From positions 62,001 through 126,000 of the forward strand of contig CBDFHV010000076.1 in the NCBI GenBank assembly GCA_965247705.1: a stretch of DNA of 64,000 nucleotides. The letters are read 5' to 3'. Positions 8,652 through 16,747 of the stretch are shown in pieces. The position numbers were made by a program, and so were the translations under genes. A model generated the notes under the pieces. That model was not told where the DNA came from, did no database searches, and saw only the letters and a program-made list of their open reading frames with translations. How positions within the stretch are numbered: position 1 is the stretch's first letter; each line of letters begins with the position of its first letter. This DNA is from CBDFHV01 sp965247705 (lineage in GTDB: Bacteria > Pseudomonadota > Alphaproteobacteria > Rhodospirillales > CAMCUA01).

Positions 8652-8670
8652 GCGCGAAGGGCCACATGTC

Positions 8671-9621
8671 ATGACGACCCTTCACCGGGTGCCCGTGGCC
8701 ACCTTGACCAGCGGCATGGAGCTGGCGCTCTATATCCACGAGATCGCGGGCACGCGGGGCGATGGCCCCACTCTGGGGATCTCGGCCGCGATTCACGGTG
8801 ACGAACCCACCGGAACCCGGACGGTAATGGAGATTGCCCGGCTGTACGGCGGTGGCGACTTTCGGGGGCGACTGCTGCTCCTGCCGGTGGCCAATCCCCT
8901 GGCTTTCGAGGCCAACCGCCGGGCGACGCCCCGCGATGCCCAAAACATGAATCGCCTGTTTCCCGGCAGTCCGGGCGGCTGGATGACCGAACAAGTCGCC
9001 GCGGTCATGACATCCAGCTTCCTGGAGAAGATCGACGCCTACGTGGACCTGCACACGGGAACCGACCGGCCGACCGTGGACTACGTCTACATCCACAACG
9101 CCGAAAACCTGTCCCGGGCCTTCGGCTCCAAGGTGCTGTACCGGGCCGAGGCCGGGAGGGAGGGAACCAGCTACGAAGGCACGTCGAAAACCGTCACCCA
9201 GGGTCGGGGCGTGCCCTCGGTGACGGTGGAGTTGGGCGGCGGCCTCATCGACCAGGACCCCTACGTGGCGCGGGGGGTGGCCGGTGTCCAGAACATCATG
9301 CGCCACCTCGGCATGCTGGAAGCGGACCCCACCCCGGCGCCGGCCCAGACCGTGGTCCACGGTATCGCCGTCATCCGTCCCCGGGCCGGCGGCTTCCTGT
9401 TCACCGAGGCACCGCCCCTGGGCGAGAACATCGCCGGCGGCACCGTCCTCGGCCGGGTCGTCAACCCCCACACGTTTCAAGAGGTGGACGCCATCGAGAA
9501 CCCGGTCAAGACCGGAATCATGATCCTCAGCCACCTGACCACCAACCTGGTGCAGCCCGGCGACTATGGCTACATGGTCGGCGACCTGGACGGCTGCGAG
9601 CGATTGCCAGCGGGGATGTAG
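8671..9621 (+). CDS. succinylglutamate desuccinylase/aspartoacylase family protein
   Basis: 316-residue M14-type zinc hydrolase (AstE/AspA group) expected to cleave an N-acyl amino acid amide bond. Zinc ligands are seen in IHGDEPTG (His and Glu) and in VDLHTG (His). The catalytic Glu is likely in VTVELGGG. A C-terminal beta-barrel-like region follows. It fits the theme of N-acyl or amide-linked amino-acid breakdown shared with the amidase and racemase genes. Which acyl group is removed cannot be told. Confidence 0.88.
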   Translation: MTTLHRVPVATLTSGMELALYIHEIAGTRGDGPTLGISAAIHGDEPTGTRTVMEIARLYGGGDFRGRLLLLPVANPLAFEANRRATPRDAQNMNRLFPGSPGGWMTEQVAAVMTSSFLEKIDAYVDLHTGTDRPTVDYVYIHNAENLSRAFGSKVLYRAEAGREGTSYEGTSKTVTQGRGVPSVTVELGGGLIDQDPYVARGVAGVQNIMRHLGMLEADPTPAPAQTVVHGIAVIRPRAGGFLFTEAPPLGENIAGGTVLGRVVNPHTFQEVDAIENPVKTGIMILSHLTTNLVQPGDYGYMVGDLDGCERLPAGM

Positions 9622-9627
9622 GACGCC

Positions 9628-10368
9628 ATGTCTTTAGCCATGAAGTATTGCGTCGCTTTGATCGCCCTCATCTTGCCCCTGTCCTCGGCCATGGCGGCGG
9701 AGCCCGTGGACCTGGAACTGGTCATCGCCACCGACGTCTCGCAGAGCATCGATTACGAGGAAGGACGCCTGCAGCGCGAGGGCATCGCCGCGGCCTTTCG
9801 CAGCCCGGATGTAGTGCAGGCCATCCGTTCGGGTTTTTTGGGACGGATCGGCGTCGCCTACATCGACTTCTCCAGCCGCCCCTATAACCAGATCGTCGCC
9901 GACTGGCGGATCCTCCACGACCCGGCCTCGGCCGCGGCATTCTCCAGCCGGCTGCTGGAGGCGCCGCCCACTTTTGGACGGGGGACGTCGATCAGCGACG
10001 CCATCGAACAGGCGACGGAGATGATCGAGACCAACGACCTGGAAGGCACCCGCCGGGTCATCGACGTCTCGGCCGACGGTCCCAACAACGTCGGCCGCCT
10101 GGTCGATGCGGTACGCGACGAGACGGTGGCGCGGCGGATCACCATCAACGGGCTGCCCATCCTCAACGACGCCCGCCGGTTCAGTCCCCGCTACAACCTG
10201 GAAGACCTGCACGACTATTTCGAGGGCTGCGTCATCGGTGGCACCGGCGCCTTCATTGTGGTCGCCGGAGGCTTCCCCGACTTCGCTCGCGCCATCCGCC
10301 CGGCCCGCCTACAAGAGAGGCTGCGACATCGGCGAGCGGTTGCGGGGAGCCTACTGAACGGATCATAA
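9628..10368 (+). CDS. DUF1194 domain secreted protein (vWA-like)
   Basis: 246 residues. An N-terminal signal peptide (ALIALILPLSSAMAAEP) is followed by a von Willebrand A-like domain whose metal-site motif DVSQS is at about residues 34-38. VSADGPNN and GCVIGGTGAFI are typical of DUF1194. It starts 6 bases after the M14-type gene. The tail after ARAIR is Arg-rich in this frame, while the +1 frame reads AYKRGCDIGERLRGAY, which resembles a family C-terminus. A small deletion or frameshift near 10305 is therefore possible. The function of the family is unknown. Confidence 0.8.
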   Translation: MSLAMKYCVALIALILPLSSAMAAEPVDLELVIATDVSQSIDYEEGRLQREGIAAAFRSPDVVQAIRSGFLGRIGVAYIDFSSRPYNQIVADWRILHDPASAAAFSSRLLEAPPTFGRGTSISDAIEQATEMIETNDLEGTRRVIDVSADGPNNVGRLVDAVRDETVARRITINGLPILNDARRFSPRYNLEDLHDYFEGCVIGGTGAFIVVAGGFPDFARAIRPARLQERLRHRRAVAGSLLNGS

Positions 10369-10370
10369 AC

Positions 10371-10400
10371 TGCGCATATACAGGCAAGTTATATGTGCGA
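10371..10400. promoter_or_regulatory. AT-rich inverted repeat upstream of RHH gene
   Basis: The arms CGCATATA and TATATGTGCG flank a 9-base spacer, about 75 bases before the ribbon-helix-helix gene. Further on, TTGTAT (near 10420) and TATATG about 17 bases later resemble -35/-10 boxes. An autoregulatory operator is plausible for an RHH protein but not shown. Confidence 0.35.
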
Positions 10401-10473
10401 AAAATACATAATTGTCCCCTTGTATTATCCTTATGACTTCTCTATATGGGCGTCAAATTAGAGGAGATCCGCT

Positions 10474-10695
10474 ATGGCGAAAGTTCGAATGAGTATGGAA
10501 GTAAGCCAAGAGGTGGCTGACCTACTGGAACAACTCGCGGCCGAGGAAGAGACCACCAAAACGGAAATTGTGCGTCGCGCCCTTTCGGTTTTGAAAGCCT
10601 ATAAAGCGCAAAAGAAGCAGGGCCGGACACACCTTGGTTTTGCTTCCGATCCAACGAGCCTTGACGCTGAAATCGTGGGCGTCCTTGACCGTTAG
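10474..10695 (+). CDS. ribbon-helix-helix DNA-binding protein
   Basis: 73 residues. The N-terminal strand KVRMSMEVS is followed by two helices containing the typical TKTEIVRRALSVL motif, a CopG/Arc-type fold. An AGGAG Shine-Dalgarno sequence lies 8 bases before ATG. Such proteins are often antitoxins or small repressors. No toxin gene follows it here: the next gene is a small membrane-protein gene cut by an insertion element. Its upstream AT-rich palindrome may be its own operator. Confidence 0.75.
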   Translation: MAKVRMSMEVSQEVADLLEQLAAEEETTKTEIVRRALSVLKAYKAQKKQGRTHLGFASDPTSLDAEIVGVLDR

Positions 10696-10941
10696 AGCGC
10701 ATGGCCGAATCCAGTGAGTGACCGTTTGAAAAAACCCGAGGTCCTTGCCTCCAGTGACCTCATTGGCCCCGGCGGTGTTAGCCACCTGGAGACGCCCGGC
10801 GACATCATCCGAATCAAGGCGGCGTCTTGGATAGCAGGCGCCGCACTGTTGATCGGCGTCGGGTTTCTTATTGCAGCACTCTGGATGGCCGACTCTGACC
10901 TGAAATTGTAGCGCACCCGGTTCCTTGGACACAAGTTTGTC

Positions 10942-11847
10942 TCACGCGGCGGGCCTGATTGAGATCGCGGCGTGCCACGCCTGACGAGCTTGAGCGGGGC
11001 TCAGGTAGCCGTTCTTTTCGACGATCCACTGGGCATTGTAGAGTTCGACGAAGTCGCGGACGGCGTCCCGCAGCTCCGCGATGTTGCGGTAGATGCGACC
11101 ATGGATGATCTGTTCCTTCAGCGTGCGATTGAACCGCTCGGCGACGCCGTTGGTCTGGGGCTCGGCGACGAAGGCGTAGGACGGCTGGATGCCCCAGAAC
11201 TTGATCTGGTTGGTGAAGTGGTCCGACAGATACTGGGAGCCGTGATCCATCCGCAAGGCCAGCCCCCGAGCCGCGCCGGCCGCGGTCGAGCCATACAGCC
11301 CGGCAAGCCCCATGGAGATCGGCTGCAGGGCGGCGAAGCGGTCGCCGCGCTTGCAGACATGCCAGCCGACACACTCGGCGTTCCAATGCTCGACGGCGGT
11401 GAAGATCCAGCCCCAGCCGTCGTCCACCGTGAACACCCGAACGCCATCGGTGCCCCACATGAGGTTCGGGGCATGAGTGATGATCTCACCGTCATGGGGA
11501 TTGCCGCCACGGCGGCGGCAGCGATGGGGCGAGAGCAGATTGTTCTCGCGCATCAGGCGGAGCACCCGCTTGCGGGCAACCCGGATGTCGCGACAGACCC
11601 GAAGCCGAGCCCAGACCTTGCGGTAGCCCTCGCCCTCCCAGGGCGATGCCTCCAGGTCGGCTTCGATCGCCACCAGCAGCGCCTGGTCCGAGATCGCGGG
11701 CTTCGGTCCCCGACGCTTTGCCGGCGGCTGCTCGGCGTGCTGGCCGGAGGTCACGGCGTAGAACGAGGAGCGGGCCATGCCCCAGGCGGCGCAGACCCGC
11801 CGCAGGCCGTAGGCCAGACCCGTGCCGGGCGAGGTGGCGGCACTCAT
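10942..11847 (-). CDS. IS3-type transposase OrfB (DDE integrase domain)
   Basis: 301 residues. An N-terminal HTH_21-like region (SPWEGEGYRKVWARL and LRLMRENNLLSPHR) precedes an rve integrase core. The catalytic Asp residues are in WGTDGVRVF and RMDHGSQYLSD, and the Glu in QTNGVAERFNRTLKE. The ATG overlaps the OrfA stop as ATGA, so it may be made by translational coupling rather than by the frameshift common in IS3 elements. It appears intact. Confidence 0.93.
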   Translation of the reverse strand: MSAATSPGTGLAYGLRRVCAAWGMARSSFYAVTSGQHAEQPPAKRRGPKPAISDQALLVAIEADLEASPWEGEGYRKVWARLRVCRDIRVARKRVLRLMRENNLLSPHRCRRRGGNPHDGEIITHAPNLMWGTDGVRVFTVDDGWGWIFTAVEHWNAECVGWHVCKRGDRFAALQPISMGLAGLYGSTAAGAARGLALRMDHGSQYLSDHFTNQIKFWGIQPSYAFVAEPQTNGVAERFNRTLKEQIIHGRIYRNIAELRDAVRDFVELYNAQWIVEKNGYLSPAQARQAWHAAISIRPAA

Positions 11848-12275
11848 CGCCGCGACCTCCGCCGCCCCAAAGGGCCGAAGGTCTCCGTCTTGGCCTCCAG
11901 CAGTTCCACCTGCATGGTCAACTCTCCGATCCGCTTCATGGCGCTATCCAGTTCCGCCTGCACCGGATCGCCCTTGCGTTGCTTGAGCGAGGCGTCGATC
12001 CCGCCGATCGCTTTCTCACGCCACTGCTCGAGCCGGAAGATCTCTACGCCCAACTGGCGCGACAGAAGTTGCACCGGCTCGTCACGCAAAAGCCGCAGAA
12101 CGACCTCACGCTTGCGCGCCACCGTCCATCGCTGGCCAAGTCCCAGCGGGCCTGCCGGCAAAGCCTGTCCTGGGGAAAACGTGGACGAGCCAAGCTCGCC
12201 CGCATTTACCACAGGCCCATCAACAGCAACTTTCTTCTCAAAATTATCGGTCATGTTCCGGTCCTCCTTGGACAC
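11844..12275 (-). CDS. IS3-type transposase OrfA (HTH protein)
   Basis: 143 residues. The central helix-turn-helix (WTVARKREVVLRLL...SRQLGVEIFRLEQWRE) is followed by a leucine-rich coiled coil (IGELTMQVELLEAK), as in OrfA of IS3 elements. An internal Met at residue 8 could be the true start. The stop overlaps the OrfB start by 4 bases. Confidence 0.9.
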   Translation of the reverse strand: MSKEDRNMTDNFEKKVAVDGPVVNAGELGSSTFSPGQALPAGPLGLGQRWTVARKREVVLRLLRDEPVQLLSRQLGVEIFRLEQWREKAIGGIDASLKQRKGDPVQAELDSAMKRIGELTMQVELLEAKTETFGPLGRRRSRR

Positions 12276-12471
12276 TTCGATTAAGCCAATTCTGTGTCCA
12301 AGGAAATCGGGTCCGACTCACTCTGACCTGAAATCATGGGCAACGGGACTCATATCGCTTGTTGTCGGTGCAGCTATCGGATTTGTTTTTAGCGGCAACA
12401 GTCGCGCCTAGAGCATCACTATCCGGAACTTGGAGCAGAAGGCAAAGAACGTCCCATAGGCGTCGCCGTTG

Positions 12472-13881
12472 CTATGGCCCGACCACCGGATCGACGTTCT
12501 CCAGCAGCCAGCGGGCGATCGCGGTCACGTGGGCGTCCTGGTGCTGCTGGCCCATGGCCTGGAGGCCGACCGGTAGGCCGTTGACGGCCATCAGGGGGAC
12601 CGTGACCGCCGGCGCGTACAGCATCGAACTCGGTGCGTTGAAGACCATGTCGCCCGTCGGGCGCGGTGCCACGGGTTGTCCTGGCCTGTCCCCCGGCCAC
12701 GGCGGCGCCGGGCCGGGGCAGGCCAGCGTGATGCAGGCGTCCGCCAGGGGCGCGATCCGTGCGTGGTGGATCTGGGCGGATTCCCGGGCGATGAGCTTGG
12801 CGCGGTAGTCGTCCGGTGTCATCGCTTCGGCCGCGGCGAGATCGGCCTTGGCGCGTTCGCTAACGCCATCGGGGAACTGATCCACCAGGTTGCGCGTGAA
12901 CCAGCGGTTCTCCCATCGGGTAATCGCGTTGCAGGTCTCCCGGGCGTCCGCGATCACCTGCTCCAGGGCCTCGACCAGCATGTGGTCGCGGCGGGTGAGG
13001 AGCGTGATTCCAGCCGCTCGCAGGCGTTCGAGCAGAGTGGCAAAGACCGCCTTCGAATCGTCGTCCAGTGTCGACCAGCCCTCGGTTTCGAGAGCGATCA
13101 AGCGCTCCGGCTTCCTTGCCGCGGGGGGAGTCGGCGGGCCGAACAGGCCGTGAGAGCCCCGGTCGCCGCCGCAGCGCGCCGCGATCTCGATCGCGGCCTG
13201 CCACATGTCCTCGATGGAACCGGCGTGGACACCGTGGGTGCTCATGCTGGTCGCCTGCCGCTCGCCGCGATTGATGGCGCCCTGGGTCGGCTTCAGGGCG
13301 ACGTTGGCGCAAAAGCCGGCCGGCCGGATGATCGACCCGCCCACCTGGGAGCCGAGGGCCGTGGGCAGCATGCGCGCCGCGACCGCCGCGGCCGAGCCGG
13401 AGGATGAACCGCCCGGCGTGCGCGAAGGGTCGAAGGGATTGGAGGTCGGCCCCGGATGGCTGCCGCCAAGTTCGGCGGTGACCGTCTTGCCGAGGATGAT
13501 GGCGCCCGCCTGCCGGAGCGCCCAGACCGCCGCGTTGTCCCGCCTGGGAAAGTTGCCGCGGAAGGCCGCGCAGCCCATCTCCGTCGGCATGTCCTTGGTT
13601 TCGAACAGGTCCTTGATGCCGATCGGCATGCCGTCGATGGGCGACAGGGGCCGGCCCGCTTTCCAGCGCCCGGTACTGGCGTCGGCGGTGGTGCGCGCGC
13701 CTTCCTCGTTCATGGCGACAAAGGCCTTCACCACCGGCTCCCGCTCGGCGATGGTCGCCAGGCAGCGCTCCAGATAGGCGCGCGGCGTGTCGGACCCGTC
13801 GGCGAATCGCGGGGTGGCGTCGTGGAACGTCAGCGGTTCGAATTCAAGGAGGTCGTAGCCGCTGGTCGAAAGCGTATCCAT
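12472..13881 (-). CDS. amidase (amidase signature family)
   Basis: 469-residue amidase-signature enzyme. The triad is visible as Lys in GIKDLFETKD, cis-Ser in PGGSSSGSAAAVAA and nucleophile Ser in GSQVGGSIIRPAGF. The more common GSDTGGSIR is altered here at two positions. The C-terminal LPVGLQAMGQ is typical. It is the last gene of the long minus-strand peptide-transporter operon, 78 bases after the third binding protein and beyond a strong hairpin. It probably hydrolyses an amide taken up by that transporter (inference). Confidence 0.92.
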   Translation of the reverse strand: MDTLSTSGYDLLEFEPLTFHDATPRFADGSDTPRAYLERCLATIAEREPVVKAFVAMNEEGARTTADASTGRWKAGRPLSPIDGMPIGIKDLFETKDMPTEMGCAAFRGNFPRRDNAAVWALRQAGAIILGKTVTAELGGSHPGPTSNPFDPSRTPGGSSSGSAAAVAARMLPTALGSQVGGSIIRPAGFCANVALKPTQGAINRGERQATSMSTHGVHAGSIEDMWQAAIEIAARCGGDRGSHGLFGPPTPPAARKPERLIALETEGWSTLDDDSKAVFATLLERLRAAGITLLTRRDHMLVEALEQVIADARETCNAITRWENRWFTRNLVDQFPDGVSERAKADLAAAEAMTPDDYRAKLIARESAQIHHARIAPLADACITLACPGPAPPWPGDRPGQPVAPRPTGDMVFNAPSSMLYAPAVTVPLMAVNGLPVGLQAMGQQHQDAHVTAIARWLLENVDPVVGP

Positions 13882-13908
13882 GGGTCCGTCTCCAAGAGGT
13901 CACACGAA

Positions 13909-13935
13909 GGGGGGCGGATCCGGGATCCGCCCCCC
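13909..13935 (-). terminator. strong intercistronic hairpin after binding-protein gene
   Basis: The arms GGGGGGCGGATC and GATCCGCCCCCC are perfect complements around a 3-base loop. It lies between the third binding-protein gene and the amidase. No T-tract follows in the gene direction, so it may stabilise the upstream mRNA or attenuate rather than fully terminate. Confidence 0.6.
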
Positions 13936-13959
13936 TGCATGTCGGGTGTCGGTACGGGC

Positions 13960-15654
13960 CTACTTGGCCATCACCGAATCCTTGACCCCGTCCGGATAGT
14001 GAAGTTTGCCGTCCACCATTTGGTAGCCGGCATCCTTGAGGATCTGCTTCGCCTTCGCCAGGTCGTAGGATCCCTTGACCAGGTCGCCGTTGTGCCAGAA
14101 GCCGAGAACCGTCGAGACGATGGAGTTGGTCTTCACCGCCTCGCCCTTCCAAGCCGCCTGGATCAGGAGGTCGCGGTTTACGGCCAGGGACATGGCGCGG
14201 CGGAGCTTGGGATCGTTGAAGGGTTTGCGCTTCAGGTTAAATCCCATGTACTGGACTCCGATGTCGACGCCCTTGATGACGGCGATCTTGCCGCTTTCCT
14301 TCGCCGTCTGGGTCAAGGCCAGGGGGTCGCCGCGATACTCGGTGAGGAAGTTGATCTCGCCGCTCTTCAGCATCCCCAGGGTGGCCTCGAGGTTGGTCAC
14401 GATGCGCACGATCCAGCGGTCGGCCTTGGGCGGTGACCAATGGTCCCTGTTGGCCGCCAGGACAACCTCCTGGTTCCGCTTCCAGTGCACGAACTTGTAG
14501 GGGCCGGAACCGATCAGCTTGTCGGGCTGGTAGTCGTCGAAGGTCAGGTTCTTGGCCTTGAGGTCCTTCTGGATCGGCCGCCAGATGTGAGCCGGCGAGA
14601 GGTTCATCTTGGCCAGGGTCGAGGTCAGGAACGGGGCATGGGGCCGCGCCAGATTGAAGCGCACGGTGCGGTCGCCCACCACCTCGACCTTTTTGATGAT
14701 CTTCAGGAACGGCGTATACATGGGTGCCATCGCGCCCACCTCGCCGAAGGTGAAGATGACGTCGTCGACGGTAACGGGCTTGCCGTCGTGCCACTTCATG
14801 CCGGCGCGGATCGTCACATCGATGGTCCGATCGTCGACCCACTCATAGGATTCGGCGGCCCAAGGCTCGGCAAGTCCCTCTGGGCTGATGCGCAGCAGAC
14901 GATCCCAGATCAACTCGGTCATCCATGACGCGGCGAGACCGCCGATTGCCAAGGGCACCAAGTTCAAAAGGTTATCCGAGGTGTTGGCGATGACATCCTT
15001 CTGGCCCGTCAGCGGCTTGATGTTGATATGGGTCCAGAAGTTCTTGATCCCCAGGCCCGGCTGCTCGACGACCGAGTTCCTGTCCCAGATGTCGCTGCGA
15101 ATGGCGAAGGGGATGTTCGGGTTGACGAAGAAGACGTAGGAAGGGCTCTCGTTCAGGAGCCTCTGGGCTTCGTGCACCAACTGCCGGCGTTTCTCCCGGT
15201 CGACCTCGACCCGTTGGGCGGAGGCCAGCTTGTCGTAAGCCGGATTGCGGTAGCCAGGGTAGTTGTATCCCTTGGCGGCCGTATCGGAATGGAACAGGTT
15301 GTAGATCACTTCGTCGGGGTCGCTCCGCTCCGGCCGGCCGCCGATCGACCACATGGACATGTCGAAGCAGGCGGCGTTGTCGCAGGACTTGCGATCCCAA
15401 TAGACCGTATCGAGCTTCTTTTTGTAGGGGATCTCGCGGACCTTAATGTCGAGGCCCAGCTTCTTCCACATGCTGACCAGAAGGTAAGCGGCTTGGTTGG
15501 CGTTCGGATTGCGGCTCTTTTCGTCGGCGACGAGTTCCAACTGGCGGATCTTGTCCCCGGCGGCGTCCGCGGGCGGCGCCACGGCGGTGGCCGCCATTGC
15601 AAGGGCGCCGGCTCCGAGAAGCCAGACCGCCCGGCGTGTCATATGCATCCTCAT
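13960..15654 (-). CDS. family-5 (peptide) substrate-binding protein with apparently permuted halves
   Basis: 564 residues with a signal peptide (VWLLGAGALAMAATAVAPP, likely cleaved near ADAA). The ATG at 15654 is preferred to the one at 15678 because GGGAG lies 7 bases before it. Residues about 35-210 match what is normally the C-terminal part of SBP_bac_5: MWKKLGLDIKVREI, then RNPAYDKLASAQ, EAQRLLNESP and FFVNPNIPFAIR. The normal N-terminal part follows at about 222-564: WDRLLRI, WAAESYEW, MKWHDGKPVTVDDV, IGSGPYKF, DPKLRRAMSLAVNR. The protein ends at YDLAKAKQILKDAGY plus a short tail, exactly where a normal protein would enter its last third. Its neighbours at 19.9 and 23.7 kb have the usual order. 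Its role is presumably ligand delivery to the shared permeases. Confidence 0.9.
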   Translation of the reverse strand: MRMHMTRRAVWLLGAGALAMAATAVAPPADAAGDKIRQLELVADEKSRNPNANQAAYLLVSMWKKLGLDIKVREIPYKKKLDTVYWDRKSCDNAACFDMSMWSIGGRPERSDPDEVIYNLFHSDTAAKGYNYPGYRNPAYDKLASAQRVEVDREKRRQLVHEAQRLLNESPSYVFFVNPNIPFAIRSDIWDRNSVVEQPGLGIKNFWTHINIKPLTGQKDVIANTSDNLLNLVPLAIGGLAASWMTELIWDRLLRISPEGLAEPWAAESYEWVDDRTIDVTIRAGMKWHDGKPVTVDDVIFTFGEVGAMAPMYTPFLKIIKKVEVVGDRTVRFNLARPHAPFLTSTLAKMNLSPAHIWRPIQKDLKAKNLTFDDYQPDKLIGSGPYKFVHWKRNQEVVLAANRDHWSPPKADRWIVRIVTNLEATLGMLKSGEINFLTEYRGDPLALTQTAKESGKIAVIKGVDIGVQYMGFNLKRKPFNDPKLRRAMSLAVNRDLLIQAAWKGEAVKTNSIVSTVLGFWHNGDLVKGSYDLAKAKQILKDAGYQMVDGKLHYPDGVKDSVMAK

Positions 15655-15778
15655 GGAGTGTCTCCCTGAACTAGGCATGCGGTCGCCACCAGAGCGGCCG
15701 CGACGGAAGGCATGCTAACCCAGGTGCCTTGCCACCGTGAAGTCCTCCCGCCACCGGTGGGCGGAAAGAGGGCAAGTA

Positions 15779-16747
15779 TCAGGCCAAAAGGTGGCAGCGG
15801 GCTTGGTGATCCGCGGTGATATCGACCCGTGGCGGCGCCACCACGTCGCAGGTGCCATCCATGCGTTCGGGGCAGCGGGAATGGAAGCTGCATCCCTCGG
15901 GCAGGTTGACGGGGCTGGGAATGTCGCCCGACAGGGGTTCGCCCCGGTCCGGCTGCACCGCCTGGGGGTAGGGGACCGCCCGCAACAGGGCTTGCGTGTA
16001 AGGGTGCCTTGGACTGCTGAAGATGGCTTCGGTCTGGCCTTCCTCGACGATGCCGCCCAGGTACATGACGGCCACCCTGTTGCAGATGTAGCGCACCACG
16101 GCCAGGTTGTGGGAGATGAACAGGTAGGTCAGGCCGAGGTCCTTCTGCAGATCCTTCAGGAACTCCAGGATCTGCGACTGCACCGAAACGTCGAGCGCCG
16201 AAGTGGGCTCGTCCAGGATCAGCAGTTCCGGATTGAGGGCAATGGCGCGGGCGATGCAGACCCGCTGCTTCTGGCCGCCCGAAAGCTCGTGGGGATAGCG
16301 GAACAGGAACTGCCGGGGCAGGCCGACAGTCTCCAGAAGCTCCGCCACCCGCCGCCGCAAGTCATGGCCACGCAGGTCCGAATGCAGGATCAGGGGCTCG
16401 GCGACGCTGCGCTGGATGGTCATGCGCGGATTAAGGGCGGAGTGGGGGTCCTGGAAAATCATCTGAGCGGACCGCCGCAGCTTCCGTTCTCGTTCCCGAT
16501 TGAGCAGGGTCAGATCATCTCCGCCGATGATGAGTTGGCCGTCGGTAATCGGGACCAGGTGCAGCGCCGCCTTGCCGACCGTGGTCTTGCCCGACCCGGA
16601 TTCCCCGACCAGGCCCAGGGCGTCACCCTTGTTGATGTTGATGGTCACGCCGTTGACGGCCATGACCACCACCTTGCCCTTGCCCCGTGGCGAGATGTCG
16701 AAATGGACTTTCAGGTCCCGGAGTTCAAGCACGGGCTTTCTCCCCAT
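15779..16747 (-). CDS. peptide ABC transporter ATPase (OppF/DppF type)
   Basis: 322 residues. Walker A is GESGSGKTT at about residues 48-56, the Q-loop region is MIFQDPHSALNP, the signature LSGGQKQR, Walker B LLILDEPTSALD and the switch His ISHN. The C-terminal Opp/Dpp region has GCSFHSRCPE...C. Its start overlaps the end of the partner ATPase by 23 bases. With that partner it must serve both permease pairs upstream, because the operon contains only one ATPase pair. Confidence 0.94.
   Translation of the reverse strand: MGRKPVLELRDLKVHFDISPRGKGKVVVMAVNGVTININKGDALGLVGESGSGKTTVGKAALHLVPITDGQLIIGGDDLTLLNRERERKLRRSAQMIFQDPHSALNPRMTIQRSVAEPLILHSDLRGHDLRRRVAELLETVGLPRQFLFRYPHELSGGQKQRVCIARAIALNPELLILDEPTSALDVSVQSQILEFLKDLQKDLGLTYLFISHNLAVVRYICNRVAVMYLGGIVEEGQTEAIFSSPRHPYTQALLRAVPYPQAVQPDRGEPLSGDIPSPVNLPEGCSFHSRCPERMDGTCDVVAPPRVDITADHQARCHLLA

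Larger units (their letters stand above)
10907..12320 (-). mobile_element. IS3-type insertion sequence with long direct repeats
   Basis: The element is 1414 bases with TG...CA ends. The inner inverted repeats contain CCTTGGACAC (left) and GTGTCCAAGG (right). It carries two overlapping transposase genes on the minus strand. The target CTCTGACCTGAAAT (14 bases) occurs on both sides, at 10893-10906 and 12321-12334. That is much longer than the 3-5 base duplication usual for IS3. It disrupts a small membrane-protein gene. Confidence 0.85.
10714..12411 (+). pseudogene. small two-helix membrane protein gene interrupted by IS3-type element
   Basis: The 5' part (GTG at 10714 to 10906) encodes about 64 residues ending in one membrane helix (IAGAALLIGVGFLIAALWM) and then ADSDLK. 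The 3' part (12321-12411) resumes in phase with SDLKSWATGLISLVVGAAIG and ends NSRA at a TAG. Removing the insertion and one copy of the direct repeat restores an uninterrupted protein of about 89 residues with two membrane helices. In its present state the 5' part would stop two codons inside the element. It lies 18 bases downstream of the RHH gene. The function is unknown. Confidence 0.8.

Noticed and set aside
10474..10911. Toxin-antitoxin pair (RHH gene plus next gene)
   Set aside because: The downstream gene is a two-helix membrane protein cut by an IS; no toxin-family motif is visible. A membrane toxin cannot be fully excluded but is not supported.
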